From: Oryzias latipes
Taxonomy: Eukaryota; Chordata; Actinopteri; Beloniformes; Adrianichthyidae
NCBI RefSeq assembly: GCF_002234675.1
Contig: NC_019862.2
Location: forward strand, 28,316,707-28,380,706
Direction: 5' to 3'
Length of the DNA: 64,000 nt
Part shown: piece after piece, positions 12,640-24,485 of the stretch
How positions within the stretch are numbered: position 1 is the first letter of the stretch
How the letters are laid out: the number at the start of each line of letters is the position of its first letter
The notes under the pieces: generated by a model
Database searches by the model: none
Seen by the model: the letters and a program-made list of their open reading frames with translations, nothing else
Told to the model about the DNA's origin: nothing
Program-made: the position numbers and the translations under genes

Positions 12640-14678
12640 ATGGGCAGCTTCAAGGGTCACGCTCTTCCTGGCAGCTTCTTCCTTGTAGCAGGAATTTGGT
12701 GGACAGGAAAGTACTCGCTCTGGCACGCCACCCGCAGGAACAAGAGCATAGGTTCTACTCGGCTGGCTGGCAGGTCCTTGCAGCGCCGCTTGGAGATCAT
12801 TGAGAACAGTGTTGTCCTCTTCTTCTCTTTAGTGGGTGGGTCCTCCTCGTCTTTATCAAACTCATAAAGGTTAATGAAGCAGAAACCCGACCAGCTGTTT
12901 GCTTTAGGGAGTGTGTCCTCCTCTGTGCCCCACAGGTATGCTAGCAGAGCAGTTTCTGGCAGATGGACCAAAGCTGCAGTTGTACAACTTTGCTGAGAAA
13001 CACTGGGAAGACCTGATGAACTGGCAGCACGCCACCATGTACCTGTTCTTCGGCCTGGCGGCAACCGTGTCTCTGGTTCTCCACAGCACAGAGGCAGCGC
13101 CGCTCGCGCTGGACCGTCTGATGCTGGCTGTCGCTTTCTTCAACGAAGGTACCCAGAAGGGTTTTGTTGGTTACACTGATCTTTCTAAAGACTAACGTAA
13201 GTGTAGCACATCACGTTCATCAGTTAGAAATAAGAGGTTTGACATTTTATACAGTTTGACTTAACGAAACTTAAACTCAAACTTAAAAATAAGGCAGTAA
13301 AGGAAGCTTGGAGGGTGAAAATGGAAGAAAGAGAGCTTGAAAGTGGTAAAAACGTAGAAAAGGTTCATGATTAAAATCACAGAACAGATCCATGAGGGAG
13401 TTCAAGGACAATAAAAGAAGGTTTCATCTCAAATTTCATCAAAACATCTCAAGTTTTATTCAAGATCTCAATTAAAGAAGTCTGTGGATGTATAGGATAT
13501 CATTTAAAGGTTTTCTAAAATGTGTATCTTGTTGCATGTAAAGCACATCTATAACAAAGTCTTTCATGAATAAAACACATCACGGGAACAGTCAAACATG
13601 GAGGTAGTAGTGTAATCATGGGGTTTTGCTTCCTGTAAAAAGAGCTCTTGAACTTCTCTTGGCACTGTTGATTTCATGTGATTGTTTTTTCACTGCGATT
13701 CATGTAATTTATGTGCAGCTAAAAGTTCCTCGGAAAGCCTTTTTTTTCTTGATTTAATGAGCACAAATTGTATGTCCATAGTTATTGCTGATGTTAAATA
13801 CACTCTAAATAGATCACTTGCCTCACGACATGGGCAAACTGCCATAATTGATGCAACTGTGACTTCCATCCTCTTGTTTTTGGGTGTTTTCCAAGATTCA
13901 TCTGGTTACTTTAAAGATCTGAGTTGTTAAAGCGTGACAAAAAATAGATTTCTTTTATCATAACTAAGTTATATTGTGTTGACAAATGTCATGCATGCCA
14001 CCCAAGGAAAGTCTTCTTTTTTGTTTCTCCAGGATTTCTTTTCCTCTACCACCTCCATGGTCGGAGCATGCTGGATGTCCATGTGCATCAGCTCCTCCTC
14101 TACGCTGTTTTCGGTCAGGCTATTGCTGCCTTCCTAGAGGTTTTCCATCGAGGGAACATCATTCTGGAGCTGCTGCGCTGCACCCTCACCATCCTTCAGG
14201 GAAGCTGGTTCTGGGAGGTAAATGTGAGCCTGCGGGAGCTGAAGTTGGCTTTAACACGTGAACTAACTCCTTCACTCGTGCTTTGTGTTAGATCGGCTTT
14301 GTGCTGTACCCTCCCAGTGGCCCAGAATGGGACCTGACAGACCACAGCAACATGATGTTTGTGACCATGTGTTACTCCTGGCACCTGGCCTTCGCCATGC
14401 TCGTCGTGGGCGTGTTGTACTGTACAGTCAGCTGGTCAGTACTTCCTTCTCCGCAGCAGAAACGTGATGGTTCCTCCTGGAGGCCTCACATTTCACAGTA
14501 CACAGATAAGAGCAGCTTAAGTCTGTCTGATCACGTTGCTGCATGACGAGTTACGTGCTTGTTTGTTGTTCTTTTCTGAAGTGTGGTGCGCTCCAGACTG
14601 AAGAGGACTCCTCCGATGGAAATGGGACTTTTGAAGACAACGGAGCGGGATGCAGAATCGGAAGACGACGTTTTATGA
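12640..14678 (+). CDS. TMEM45 family multi-pass membrane protein (TMEM45A/B-like)
   Basis: Five coding exons join in phase: 12640-12835, 12936-13148, 14033-14217, 14292-14434 and 14582-14678 (TGA). They give 277 residues, close to the roughly 275 of TMEM45B. The start MGSFKGHALPGSFFL matches the family's N terminus. The second exon has MLAEQF, NWQHATMYLFF and the DRLMLAVAFF helix; later exons carry LLLYAVFGQ, LEVFHRGNIILELL, LQGSWFWE and MCYSWHLAFAML. These are hydrophobic helices of the DUF716 fold. The tail is short, charged and acidic (DAESEDDVL). The ATG lies 13 bases after an acceptor (12626-12627), so an upstream non-coding exon must exist. The function of the family is poorly defined. 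I cannot choose between the A and B paralogues. Confidence 0.92.
13440..13640 (+). mobile_element. Tc1-like transposase relic in the second TMEM45 intron
   Basis: The stretch 'gtcaaacatggaggtagtag' followed by 'gtaatcatggggttttgctt' matches the typical Tc1 coding segment for 'VKHGGGSVMVWGCF'. The surrounding 150 bp are degenerate, and no inverted repeats were found. Confidence 0.4.
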
Positions 14679-15930
14679 AGGAGACCGAACCATATGATGC
14701 ACGGACATCACAGAGGAATCAGGGATGTGATGCTAGCAATTTGACTAAAAACAAGAGACCCGGACTTTATGTGACATTATTCACTCCAGTCCTGCCTCAT
14801 TTCATCAGCTTCAGAGCATCTTTAAACCTCTATTTCTATTTTGTTTTATTCTTTTTATGCTTTTTCATGTCTGCCACTCATTTGCACACAAGTTTGACAA
14901 GATCTTTGACCTACTAAACTTTCCTTTGTAGAGTTAAGTTGGTGTTCACTAGCGCCATCTTCTGGTGAAATCTATCTCAATCGTCAGTGTTACTTGAAAG
15001 CATTTCTTTGCATACGTAAGGCAGCCATCTTTTGTCTCATTACATCAGAAGGTCAGAGGTCAAACACAAAAATATGCTCGTTTTCCGTAAATGAGATGGA
15101 TTTTGAAAAAAATTCTAACATTTTTGCTCAAAAGAGTTGAAAGTTATCATAGTGTACATTTTTTTTGCCTCTTGAATTTGCACAACAGAATAGGTTTTCT
15201 AGATTAAATCATGTTGATGTAAATTATACAATGAAAGTATTGACTCTGTGACCCTAATTACCTACATTTGAAGCAAAATAACAATATATTCTAAACAGTT
15301 TTTCATAAATTTAAAGGCAAAACCAGCACCCACTGTGGCTTCTGTACACTAAAGACTTCTTTAGCAGATTATTTATTGCTGCTAAAGTGGAAAAATAAAT
15401 AAAGGAGATAAGTCAGTCATGTTGTCTTTCATCATTAAATTTATTATTAAATTTTAGTATCATTCATGCATTTTCTAATTTAATTCTTACTTTATGTGCT
15501 AAAGGCATTACTACATTATTAGGAGGTGTTGTAAAACTTTCCAATGTGTTGCATTTAGTGGCACTAAGGTTTGTTGATAAAATGTTTACAAAAAATATCT
15601 CTGAACTTTAAAGATGTAAGAAAAAAAATCAAGTTTTAAAAGAAAAAGAATAATATGGCCTGTATAACAGCCTGATCTATTGAAGCTGGTTCTTCAAAGT
15701 TTTAGAAACCTTAAAGTGGTTAAAGTAGTTTTGTTCATAGAAATGGACAATCATGTTCTTTCTGTCCAGCATACTTTTTCTGTTTTTTCCCCAAATATAA
15801 TATTTTTGTCAGGCCCAGTTACAGAGCAGGTTAGGTGAAATGGAAATAATATGTCTTGTCTCTTTTGATTCAAGCCATCCAACTTTACTTATCTATAATA
15901 TATTTATCAATCTCAATATTTGATGATTAC
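14679..15930. other. 3' UTR of the TMEM45 gene and intergenic spacer
   Basis: AT-rich with no supported exon. Overlapping AATAAA hexamers at 15394 and 15398 may end the TMEM45 transcript. The foldback element starts at 15931. Confidence 0.45.
15394..15403 (+). terminator. Candidate polyadenylation signal of the TMEM45 gene
   Basis: Two overlapping AATAAA hexamers (AATAAATAAA) lie about 715 bp after the stop codon. The assignment rests on position only. Confidence 0.35.
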
Positions 15931-15959
15931 GGAGCCCGTGTCCTGACATTAAGATATAA

Positions 15960-16190
15960 AAATATATCTTGTTCCCACAGATTAATATCTTGTTCCCACA
16001 GGTTATTATGTCGTTCGCACGAAATACTATTCCGTTCCCACAAGATACTATTCCGTTCCCACAAGATACTATTCCGTTCCCTCAAAATACTATTCCGTTC
16101 CCTCGAAATGATTAACTCGTGCGAACGCAATAATTATGTCGTTCGAACGCAATAATTAATCCGTTCGAACGCAATAATTATTCACGTCAT
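15960..16190 (+). repeat. Terminal subrepeats of the left foldback arm
   Basis: Units of about 21 bp are arrayed here: several variants of 'attccgttcccacaagatac' and then three of 'gttcgaacgcaataatta'. The right arm has fewer copies of both (17870-18060), which accounts for the left arm being about 42 bp longer. Confidence 0.8.
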
Positions 16191-17869
16191 AAGTCATTCA
16201 CGCGGATATGCTCTTTGTACGCCGGCAAAAGCCGCTTTCAGCTGTAACTTCCGTGTCTCTGTGACCCATATTCGTTCAAAAAAGGAACATGAAAAACAAA
16301 ATTGATCACTTTGTTACCGTCTCAATGAATATAAGAAAAATATCAAAAGATTTATGATAACTAGGCTGCTTTGTCAAACGATAGCTCCTGCTAGGCTAGC
16401 TCCGCCGCAGAGCTCCCTGTTTGATCATGTATGCCGGCATTTGGGCAATTGGCTGGTCTGTTGTCAGACAGCTGATATTGTAGTTTAGGGTCGAATAGGA
16501 ATAATAATATTCAGGACTTGTCTTTTATTAACTTTAGCAGTCAGTATCTTTACATTCGAAGGCTATTAGGCTACATGCTAACTGACTAGCCGATCATTTC
16601 CTGTTATTAATTTACGTCATAGATTTACAGCAGATACCTTCACATTTCTGTCTGTGTGTGTCTCATTACATTGCATTGAAGACACGGAGGATGTTTAGAG
16701 AACAGATTTATTTATTTCAAAAAGCACAAAGCATCCATCGTATTCACGTTCATTCACATGATGATCTGGTACGCCCTCAGTCATCTTGCTGCAAAAGCCG
16801 CTTCCTGCCGCTACTTCCGTGTCTCTGTGAGCATTTAATAGGGGTAAAAATAAAAGCAAGAATGGTCGATCTGTTATTGTCTCGATGACAATCTGAAAAA
16901 TATCATATTAAGCTGGCTGCTTCGCCGAAAGCACTTACCTTTAGCTTGTAGCATAACAACAATGGCAGTACGTCACGTTTCCCAGAATGCTTTGCGGCCA
17001 ACCATTGGTCTTGTTGTTAGACCTTGGTCACAGGGACACGGTGATTGGCCAATGATTGGCAGGAAAGCATTCTGGGAAACGTGACGTACTGCCATTGTTG
17101 TTATGCTACAAGCTAAAGGTAAGTGCTTTCGGCGAAGCAGCCAGCTTAATATGATATTTTTCAGATTGTCATCGAGACAATAACAGATCGACCATTCTTG
17201 CTTTTATTTTTACCCCTATTAAATGCTCACAGAGACACGGAAGTAGCGGCAGGAAGCGGCTTTTGCAGCAAGATGACTGAGGGCGTACCAGATCATCATG
17301 TGAATGAACGTGAATACGATGGATGCTTTGTGCTTTTTGAAATAAATAAATCTGTTCTCTAAACATCCTCCGTGTCTTCAATGCAATGTAATGAGACACA
17401 CACAGACAGAAATGTGAAGGTATCTGCTGTAAATCTATGACGTAAATTAATAACAGGATCAATGATCGGCTAGTCAGTTAGCATGTATCCTTATAGCCTT
17501 CGAATGTAAAGCGACTGACTGCTAAAGTTAATAAAAGACAAGTCCTGAATATTATTATTCCTGTTCGACCCTAAACTACAATATCAGCTGTCTGACAACA
17601 GACCAGCCAGTTGCCCAAATGCCGGCATACATCAAAGAGCTCTGCGGCGGCGCTAGTAGTAGCCTAGCAGGAGCTATCTTATGACAAAGCAGCCTAGTTA
17701 TCATAAATCTATTGATATTTTTCTTATATTCATTGAGACGGTAATAAAGTGATCATTTTTGTTTTTCATGTTCCTTTTTTGAACGAATATGGGTCACAGA
17801 GACACGGAAGTTACCGCTGAAAGCGGCTTTTGCCGGCGTACAGAGAGCATATCCGCGTGTATGACTTAT

Positions 17870-18060
17870 GACGTGAATAATTATTGCGTTCGAACGACAT
17901 AATTATTGCGTTCGCACGAGTTAATCATTTCGAGGGAACGGAATAGTATTTTGAGGGAACGGAATAGTATCTTGTGGGAACGGAATAGTATTTCGTGCGA
18001 ACGACATAATAACCTGTGGGAACAAGATATTAATCTGTGGGAACAAGATATATTTTTATA
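17870..18060 (-). repeat. Terminal subrepeats of the right foldback arm
   Basis: Reverse-complement partner of the array at 15960-16190, with one 'cttgtgggaacggaatagta' unit where the left arm has two, and two 'attattgcgttcg' units where the left has three. Confidence 0.8.
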
Positions 18061-18087
18061 TCTTAATGTCAGGACACGGGCTCAGTA

Positions 18088-18998
18088 GATGATAACTAAG
18101 ATTAAGTATGACCTTTTTACACATTATAACAGGAAGAATACGTAGGAAGAGTTTGACTAAAATCTGAAGTAATTTTCATTTAAGATCATATCCTGTCTCT
18201 AATTCAACATATGACTTCTGTAGCTGGAGCTCTGACAAGTATGAAAAAGCATAACTCAGCCCTGAAGAAATTAATCATTAATGAGAAATGTCTCATTAAG
18301 CAGATTTTTTCAATGTATTAGTTTGAATTGTTCAGAGGTGTTTCTGTGCAAAATTCTGGATGATCTGAGAGAATCTTTAGATACCAGTTTCCTTTTTTGC
18401 TCTTTTTAAAATCTAGTTTATTTATTTTTTACAATAAATAACCAGTGGTGGACAGTTTGTGTCACCGTGAAGCCTTCTTAAGGAAACAGCGCCACCTGTC
18501 TATCAGATGAGATACTAATTCTGTGACGGCATGATGAGTTTAAGCTGCTCAAAATATGACAAGGTGGGGAGCCCTTTTAGTTTCTACGACATATTTTGTC
18601 AGCATTTCTTAAAATTAATATTTGTTTTACATTTATCTAAAGTACATTATTTTTTTTAATATGGTATTTAAAATTTGCATTTAAACGTTAAGAACCTTAG
18701 TGCTAGAAGATGCATTCGTTATGTGTTTTAAATTTAGAAACTTCAAAGCACTTTCTTTTTTCAAGCACACCGAGAAAAAAGATCTTCTAGAAGAAGAGCA
18801 CACACTCCTTCATCTAAATCTAAGCAACCGTTTCAAACCGTCAAAAGTTTATTTTTTGAAAGAATCGATTTTATTTGACTGTTTTTAATGTTATACCGTT
18901 TTCATTTAAATGTTATACTATTAATAATAGTAAAAAAAAAAGAAGACGTCTATAAAAAAGATCGGAGTTAAACATCTGTTCCGCCGCTGGTATCGTGA
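18088..18998. other. Intergenic spacer before the SFT2D2-like gene
   Basis: AT-rich with no supported exon. A piece near 18440-18560 (ccagtggtggacag, cagcgccacctgtc) has higher complexity and may be a repeat remnant. The promoter of the next gene is expected just upstream of 19000, but no clear TATA or CCAAT element was seen. Confidence 0.4.
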
Positions 18999-19142
18999 GT
19001 GGCGCATTCCACACCTGATCAGGTAAGACAGCTTTCTGACGTCTCCTCCCGTCTCAGCGTGACTCCTCCATCTGTGGAGGTTTCAGGAGTTTCTCTGTCA
19101 AGGAAAAGGCAGCAGTCTGTCGACCTGAGAGGATCTTCGGCG

Positions 19143-22100
19143 ATGGATAAACTCAAATCAGTGCTGAGTGGCGAAGAGGCGCGCAATGACAGAACTGTTA
19201 TGCAGGTAAAAAAACAACAACAAGAAGATTATCTTTTAGGAGACACAACTCGAGCTTAGATCATGTCTTTGTTCTCCTGCAGACCGTGAATGAAGCCTCA
19301 ACACTGAGTTGGGCCACAAGAATAAAGGGGTTCATCGCCTGCTTCGTGGTGGGGGGTGCCTGCACAATTTTGGTAAATAGATGTGGGGTTTGATTGATTT
19401 CCACAGTAATAAAGTTTCTCCTCTGGTCTTTGAGGAAGGGCTGAGCAGGGCAGGATGTTGCCTTACAGGTTCTTCTTGCTCAGAGGAATGCTGATGTTTT
19501 TTCTTACCAAGCCGCAAAAGCTTCTTTTTGAAGAAATGCTGCTGAAAAATGACTGTTTATGGTCCCTTTTAACCTGTTTTGCAGGGAGTGTGTGTGCTGT
19601 TCCTTCCTAAGATCGGAATCACTCTCTTTATCATTTTCTACACCTTTGGAAATATCTGTGCTCTTGGCAGGTGAGTTCACCTAAAGCATCTCCTGATGGT
19701 TCAAATATAGATTTGGAGAGAAAAGTCTGTTTTGATCCATGGAAGAAGCCCGTTTCATGTATGTTTTCTCTCCCAGCACCATGTTTCTGATGGGGCCGGT
19801 CAAACAGCTGAAGAGGATGTGTGACAAAACAAGAGCACTGGCCACCACCATCATGATTGTAAGGAATCCCGGGATTTTTACTTCCTCTTTACCAGATTAC
19901 CAGATGATTTTTTTAATTTAAATTTAAATTCTTAAATTTAAGAATTTAACAGGTCAAGTAGAGTAGAAAAAAATTTCACTTAAGTAATAGTAGCATCACT
20001 ATAAATAGTACTAGTAAAAAAATAGTTCCAAGTGGCTTAAAATGACAAAAGAAGTATTTAGTTACCGTTGTAAAGAAAATGGTATTTATTCTTAAGAATT
20101 TATCAAACAAATTCAGGTTAACTTTCTTCTTCATCCAAATGATAAACATATTTGTCAGCACTCTTCCTGGAATATTATAGCTTTTCCTGATTAGTAGATT
20201 TTACTCAAAAGAATGTGACCTAATGAAGCCGAGTAAGAGTTGAAAGTAAAAGATTACTTCTGCATACATTTTTAAAATACTTTTCTTTAGGAAACCGTAG
20301 CTGATGAACACCCATCTCTGTATGTAAATTGTGGGGAATATTCAGAAAATCCAGATCCCAAAAATGAATTAAAAACAAATTATGAGACACAATCTTTCTT
20401 GTCTTTTAGAAAGAGTCAGTCAGTATTTATTGTTTTCTGAAATGCACAGCTTGATAGCCTAACATTTGGTTTCCTAAATGTTAGTCTCCTCACATTAGGT
20501 TTTTGCTAACCTCAGTCATAAATCTGTTCTCCTTTTGGACAAAAAGACTTTCTCCTCCCTCACAATTTCAGCTCGTTTGAATTTCTTTCAACGCCCACTC
20601 TGTTAAAAAAATGTCTTTTGGGTGTTTTTAACATTTCCTTATGGCATTTTTCTCATGATGGAGGTCATGTATAAGTAAATGTAACTTAAATTTACAATTT
20701 GGAGTATTTCTTTATTCAAATTGTTGTAAATCAAGAGCAGACAAAAAAAATGTTGTTTGTAAAAGCTTGTAGTTGTGAAGTAAAATCTACAATCGGTGGT
20801 CCACAAGCTCCCTGCTCTGCTCCATTCTGATGCATCCACTGTCAGACAAATGGATCCATCACGTCTTTGTTTTCCTCGTCTGAGCTGGAATCTGGATCTA
20901 AACTGTACGGATGGATTGCTCTGATATTGATTACTATTTTTGTTGCTCCGCTAATGTTAGGTTGGGGTTGAAAGGGGCTGTAAGCTAGTGGGAGAGTCTG
21001 TAAACAAAGAGATGAAACTCAAACTCACCAAACTTGTCTTTAATGGAGGTCTGGTCGAGCATTTATTAATCAGTCTGGGTAGGGCTGGGTATCACCAGTG
21101 ATTTCCAGTATCGATTAGATTCAGTTCAACAGAGCCTGGATTGATACAATTCACGGTTCTTTCCATTCTGTTGATCCACTCGATTTGATTCAAATTTGAA
21201 TTTATATGGTTTACACATTTAGACATATTTGTACAGAAATCTATTAATAATCTATCTATCTTTGTGTCTGTATCAGATTAAAAGTTATTAGTGAAATAAT
21301 AAACCAGGAAGATTTTTAACACCATACAGTTACAGGATTTTTCATTAGAAGAAGCTCCAACAAAACCGTACAGATCATTAACACTGTAAAGGCTCTAATT
21401 TGGATGATATTACATAAATAAATGTTCTGCCTCTCCTGGAGGTGTTCCAGTTTGGCCACTAGGTGGAGCTCGTCCCATAGCATTACGGTCAATTCCAGGA
21501 GACTTGAGCAAAAAAAAAAAAAAACAGCAAAAAAAAAAAACCGGTGCTTTAAACCACAAATGGTTATTTAAAAAAAATGTTTCCTTAAAACAGTTTGGAA
21601 AATTCATGCCTGTGAGTTTATAAATCTGTTCATTTAATCAGTAAATGGTGGACTTCAGGTTTACGGCTTTAATGTGTTTGGTTACCGGAAAAGGAAAGGC
21701 ATAAAAGCGATTTTATCAACCCAGCCCTAAGTCTGAAGACTTGCTGTTGAAAACTTCTTAATTCTGTCCTTTTCAACGTTGGCTTTATCTTTATTAATGA
21801 ACTAATAACACAATGTAGTTATATGCTTACACTAGTCTGCCATTGTAGATTTTAAAAAAACAATCTAAAGCCTTGTTTGAGCAAAATAGATTCATTCTGT
21901 TTTATACCTGCGCGTCCTAGAAATATCAGAGGCTGCTCTAACATTTTATAAAGTATTCATGAAAAAATAAATTTTAAAATGTTCAGGAAAAATAAAAACA
22001 ATAATTTCAGCTCAAGTATGTGAAAAAAAGTGTTTGTTTTTCTTCTAAAAACCAAAGTTAAAAATGATTATTTCATAGCATATAAAATGTTCAACATAAA

Positions 22101-22811
22101 TTAAAATGTCAATGTGAACAGAAAGTTGTGTATTTTCCAAACAGGCACTTGATCCATTTGGTAAAACAGATCCACCTGTTGAATCTGTAGATGCTTCAAA
22201 TAGTACTTTGGGATCATGGTGGATGCTGGACCTCCACTTTTGGAAGGAAGCTATTGAAACACATTTAGAATGAAAGAAAATATAGATTTTTAACATACGT
22301 AATGCTTTTTATGAGGACCAGATTTCTTTGTTGCTAATTTGGTTTAATATCTTTTCAGACGTGCCTTGTTTTGACTCTTTGTGCAGCGTTCTGGGTGAGT
22401 GATCTTCGTCGCAGCAGTTATAATGCCTTCTTCCTCATAATAATAATTAAAGTTTGTGCGCTTAAGGATTTGATGTCTGCCTTTTATAGAGTTTCTTCCT
22501 TTTTCTTTCAGTGGAAGAACTTCGGACTTGCTTTGCTATTTTGCATATTGCAGGTCTTGTCGTTTGCCTGGTGAGTCCAACCTTAAAAAAAATTCCAAAG
22601 CTGGAAGATTGTGCTCCCCTGTGACTTCAAATGTGTTTTTCTGTCTTCAGGTACAGTCTGTCATACATTCCATGTGTGAGGTTAGTCTTTCCTGTCATCA
22701 TGTGTTCATATTAAACATGTATGTTTGCTATCAGCAGATTGAAGTTGACCAGTCTCTGATTTATTTTCCAGGGAGGCGCTCTTGAAGCTGGTTTCTCTCT
22801 TCCTAAAGTGA
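19143..22811 (+). CDS. sft2d2: SFT2 domain-containing vesicle-transport protein (SFT2D2-like)
   Basis: Eight exons join in phase: 19143-19205, 19283-19372, 19585-19670, 19777-19858, 22359-22394, 22512-22570, 22651-22680 and 22772-22811 (TGA). The protein is 161 residues, as expected for SFT2D1/2 (about 160). MDKLKSVLSG and LSWATRIKGFIACF are closer to SFT2D2 than to SFT2D1. Four hydrophobic helices follow. The family signature FYTFGNICALGSTMFLMGPV and the late LLFCILQVLSFAWYSLSYIP are intact. The yeast relative Sft2 acts in fusion of endosome-derived vesicles with the Golgi. An upstream in-frame ATG at 18999 would add 48 residues unlike the family, so I chose the MDKL start. Intron 4 (19859-22358) is long and repeat-rich. 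Confidence 0.93.
20600..20995 (-). repeat. Dispersed repeat family R2, inverted copy b
   Basis: Read on the reverse strand, this holds 'ctagcttacagcccc', 'cagctcagacgaggaaaac', 'gtggatgcatcagaatggag' and 'tgtctgctcttgattta'. All recur in order at 51.35-51.90 kb and 62.65-63.20 kb. Confidence 0.7.
21080..21729. mobile_element. hAT-like MITE, 650 bp
   Basis: The element begins 'tagggctgggtatcac' and ends 'tatcaacccagcccta', giving an inverted repeat of about 11 bp. The 8 bp before (agtctggg) and after (agtctgaa) share their first six bases, as expected for an aged 8-bp target duplication. No coding frame is present. The TAGGGCTGGG end is common in fish non-autonomous hAT elements; this class call comes from memory. 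Confidence 0.65.
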
Positions 22812-24400
22812 CCTTTCCTTTGACGTGAAGGCTTGTGCTGCTTGAAGTGTCTTTGAAAGAAAAGGACCAGTCATTTGTTGAAGTTGACAATCTTCCTTTA
22901 GAAGACAAAAGTTGTTCTTTTATACACTGCAGAGTTTGTCCATTATTATTTAATTATTTCCTTTTTGTTAAAATACATTTTAAAAACCCTTACTTTTTTG
23001 TGCCATATGTGTAAATACGTGTAATAAATGTACATATTAAAGATTTTATAAATCGCCAGATAATAGCCTTAGTTTGATGACTGAGGGGACTTTCTGCATT
23101 CACAAAACCTAACTGTAAAAATTACATTTTTATTTTTTTGTTTCCACATTTTCTGAATATGTATTAACCTTTAGTCAGCCACTCATAAAAAGATTAATTC
23201 TGCAGTTTTACAGAGTTATGGGGCTGTGAAATATGCCTCTGCTTTTTATTTTTATTTTCATAGTTTAGTCATAAGTACAAGACGGTAATCCTTTACACAG
23301 GTTATTTAATGATTTAAGGTTTATTTATTTTGTTTGTCTCTAAGACACACTTGTATCTTACATGCGAGAAAAAAAGATTAGTTTTGCACGTAAAATGTGA
23401 GGCATCAAAATTCAAAACCTTGTCACAGTAAAGCTCATCAGGGATTTACTAAAAACAAATTCTGCTTAGGCGATGTCATAAAAAGGTGTTCCTTATAATA
23501 AACACCTCTGGTACTAAAAGAGTGGCTTGCTAAAAAAAACACAACAAAATATGAAACAAGTTAATGCAGCTGTAAAGAGCATTTAATTACAGTGGTGCAG
23601 GGTCAGATTCATGGTGAAATAATTGATTATGCTGTTTAACAGTCTGCAGCCTTTTCTCTTCCTGCCAATAACAAAAACAAAAGCGATACTAACTGTACAG
23701 CCACAGGATTTTTCCCTTGGGAACTAAAAAGACACTTTAATATTATCCCACGGGGTAATTTAGCCTTTTTTTTAACCTTGATGAGGAAAAAAATAGCATT
23801 TATCATGTGGCAGGACAGCAAATTTTACGCTATTAATAAAACAGAACATTTCAAGTGGGATTTGTTAATTTGTTTCGCAAGATGACCTGATGAGACCAGC
23901 CTGTGTAAATTATAAAGTGAACACCTTTCAACAAAACAATTTCAGCTTTTCAGTTAATATCCCAGATCAAAATGAGATTTATTAAATATACCTTTTCTGA
24001 CATACTGACTGGATACACAACAGCACAGGTGTGCACTGCAACATAAATTCAATTTTACTATGATCTTTATTAAAACACAAATGGAAATATATTTATTTAG
24101 CCTGTATGTTAGAAAGAAAACGAAATAAACAAAAAAAACAAATTTAGATTTCACATGTACTACTGACAAATTTAAATATGTCATGTGTAAACGTATAATA
24201 AAAATAACGAATTTAACGAAATATAAAATATGAATTTAAATACAAAGAACGTTATTTAATGTAGTAAACAAATTTAAATGTCATCATTAATCTCTACACA
24301 GCATTACTTTAAAAACAACATCTTGCGTACACGTATACGCTGTTTTTTTCCCCACATTCAAAACGTAAATAATCTACAGCTGTTTGTGTGAGATCTGATA
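22812..24400. other. 3' UTR of the SFT2D2-like gene and intergenic spacer
   Basis: AT-rich, with no supported exon on either strand. The candidate polyadenylation signal is at 23023. FBXL5 promoter sequence begins near 24400. Confidence 0.5.
23023..23028 (+). terminator. sft2d2: Candidate polyadenylation signal of the SFT2D2-like gene
   Basis: AATAAA about 210 bp past the stop codon, followed by GT- and T-rich sequence. Confidence 0.55.
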
Positions 24401-24485
24401 CTGCGCAGACTCGTGGTCACGTGACCAACACCAGGCCCGCCCCCGAACCGAGTCTAGGCGCTGCAGATGACGCAGTCCGGTGAAG
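24400..24485 (+). promoter_or_regulatory. fbxl5: FBXL5 proximal promoter with palindromic E-box
   Basis: The 86 bp before the start codon are GC-rich and TATA-less. They contain GGTCACGTGACC at 24415-24426, a perfect 12-bp palindrome around CACGTG, the core bound by USF, MYC/MAX and TFEB-type bHLH-ZIP factors. Further related sites lie just inside intron 1: 'ttacgtgacc' near 24681 and 'gtgtcacgtc' near 24703. Binding is an inference. Confidence 0.55.

Larger units (their letters stand above)
15931..18087. mobile_element. 2.16 kb foldback element with roughly 1 kb inverted arms
   Basis: The left arm runs from about 15933 to 17010. It is repeated as reverse complement from about 17045 to 18082, leaving a spacer of about 35 bp. 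The outer ends are 'gagcccgtgtcctgac' and its complement. A 76-residue open frame is encoded identically by both arms (16658-16888 on + and the matching - frame), so the arms are nearly identical there. Outside the ends lie 'gatgattac' (15922-15930) and 'gatgataac' (18088-18096), a likely 9-bp target duplication with one mismatch. No transposase domain is visible. Long terminal inverted repeats with 9-bp duplications suit a non-autonomous Mutator-like or FB-type foldback element; that class is an inference. Confidence 0.85.

Noticed and set aside
16658-17462. Open frames of 76 and 97 residues in the foldback arms, identical over 76 residues
   Set aside because: They are mirror copies from the inverted arms, match no domain I know, and have no splice or promoter context. 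They serve only as evidence of arm identity.
18999-19142. In-frame upstream ATG that would extend the SFT2D2-like protein by 48 residues
   Set aside because: The family starts at MDKL, and the upstream residues resemble nothing in SFT2 proteins.
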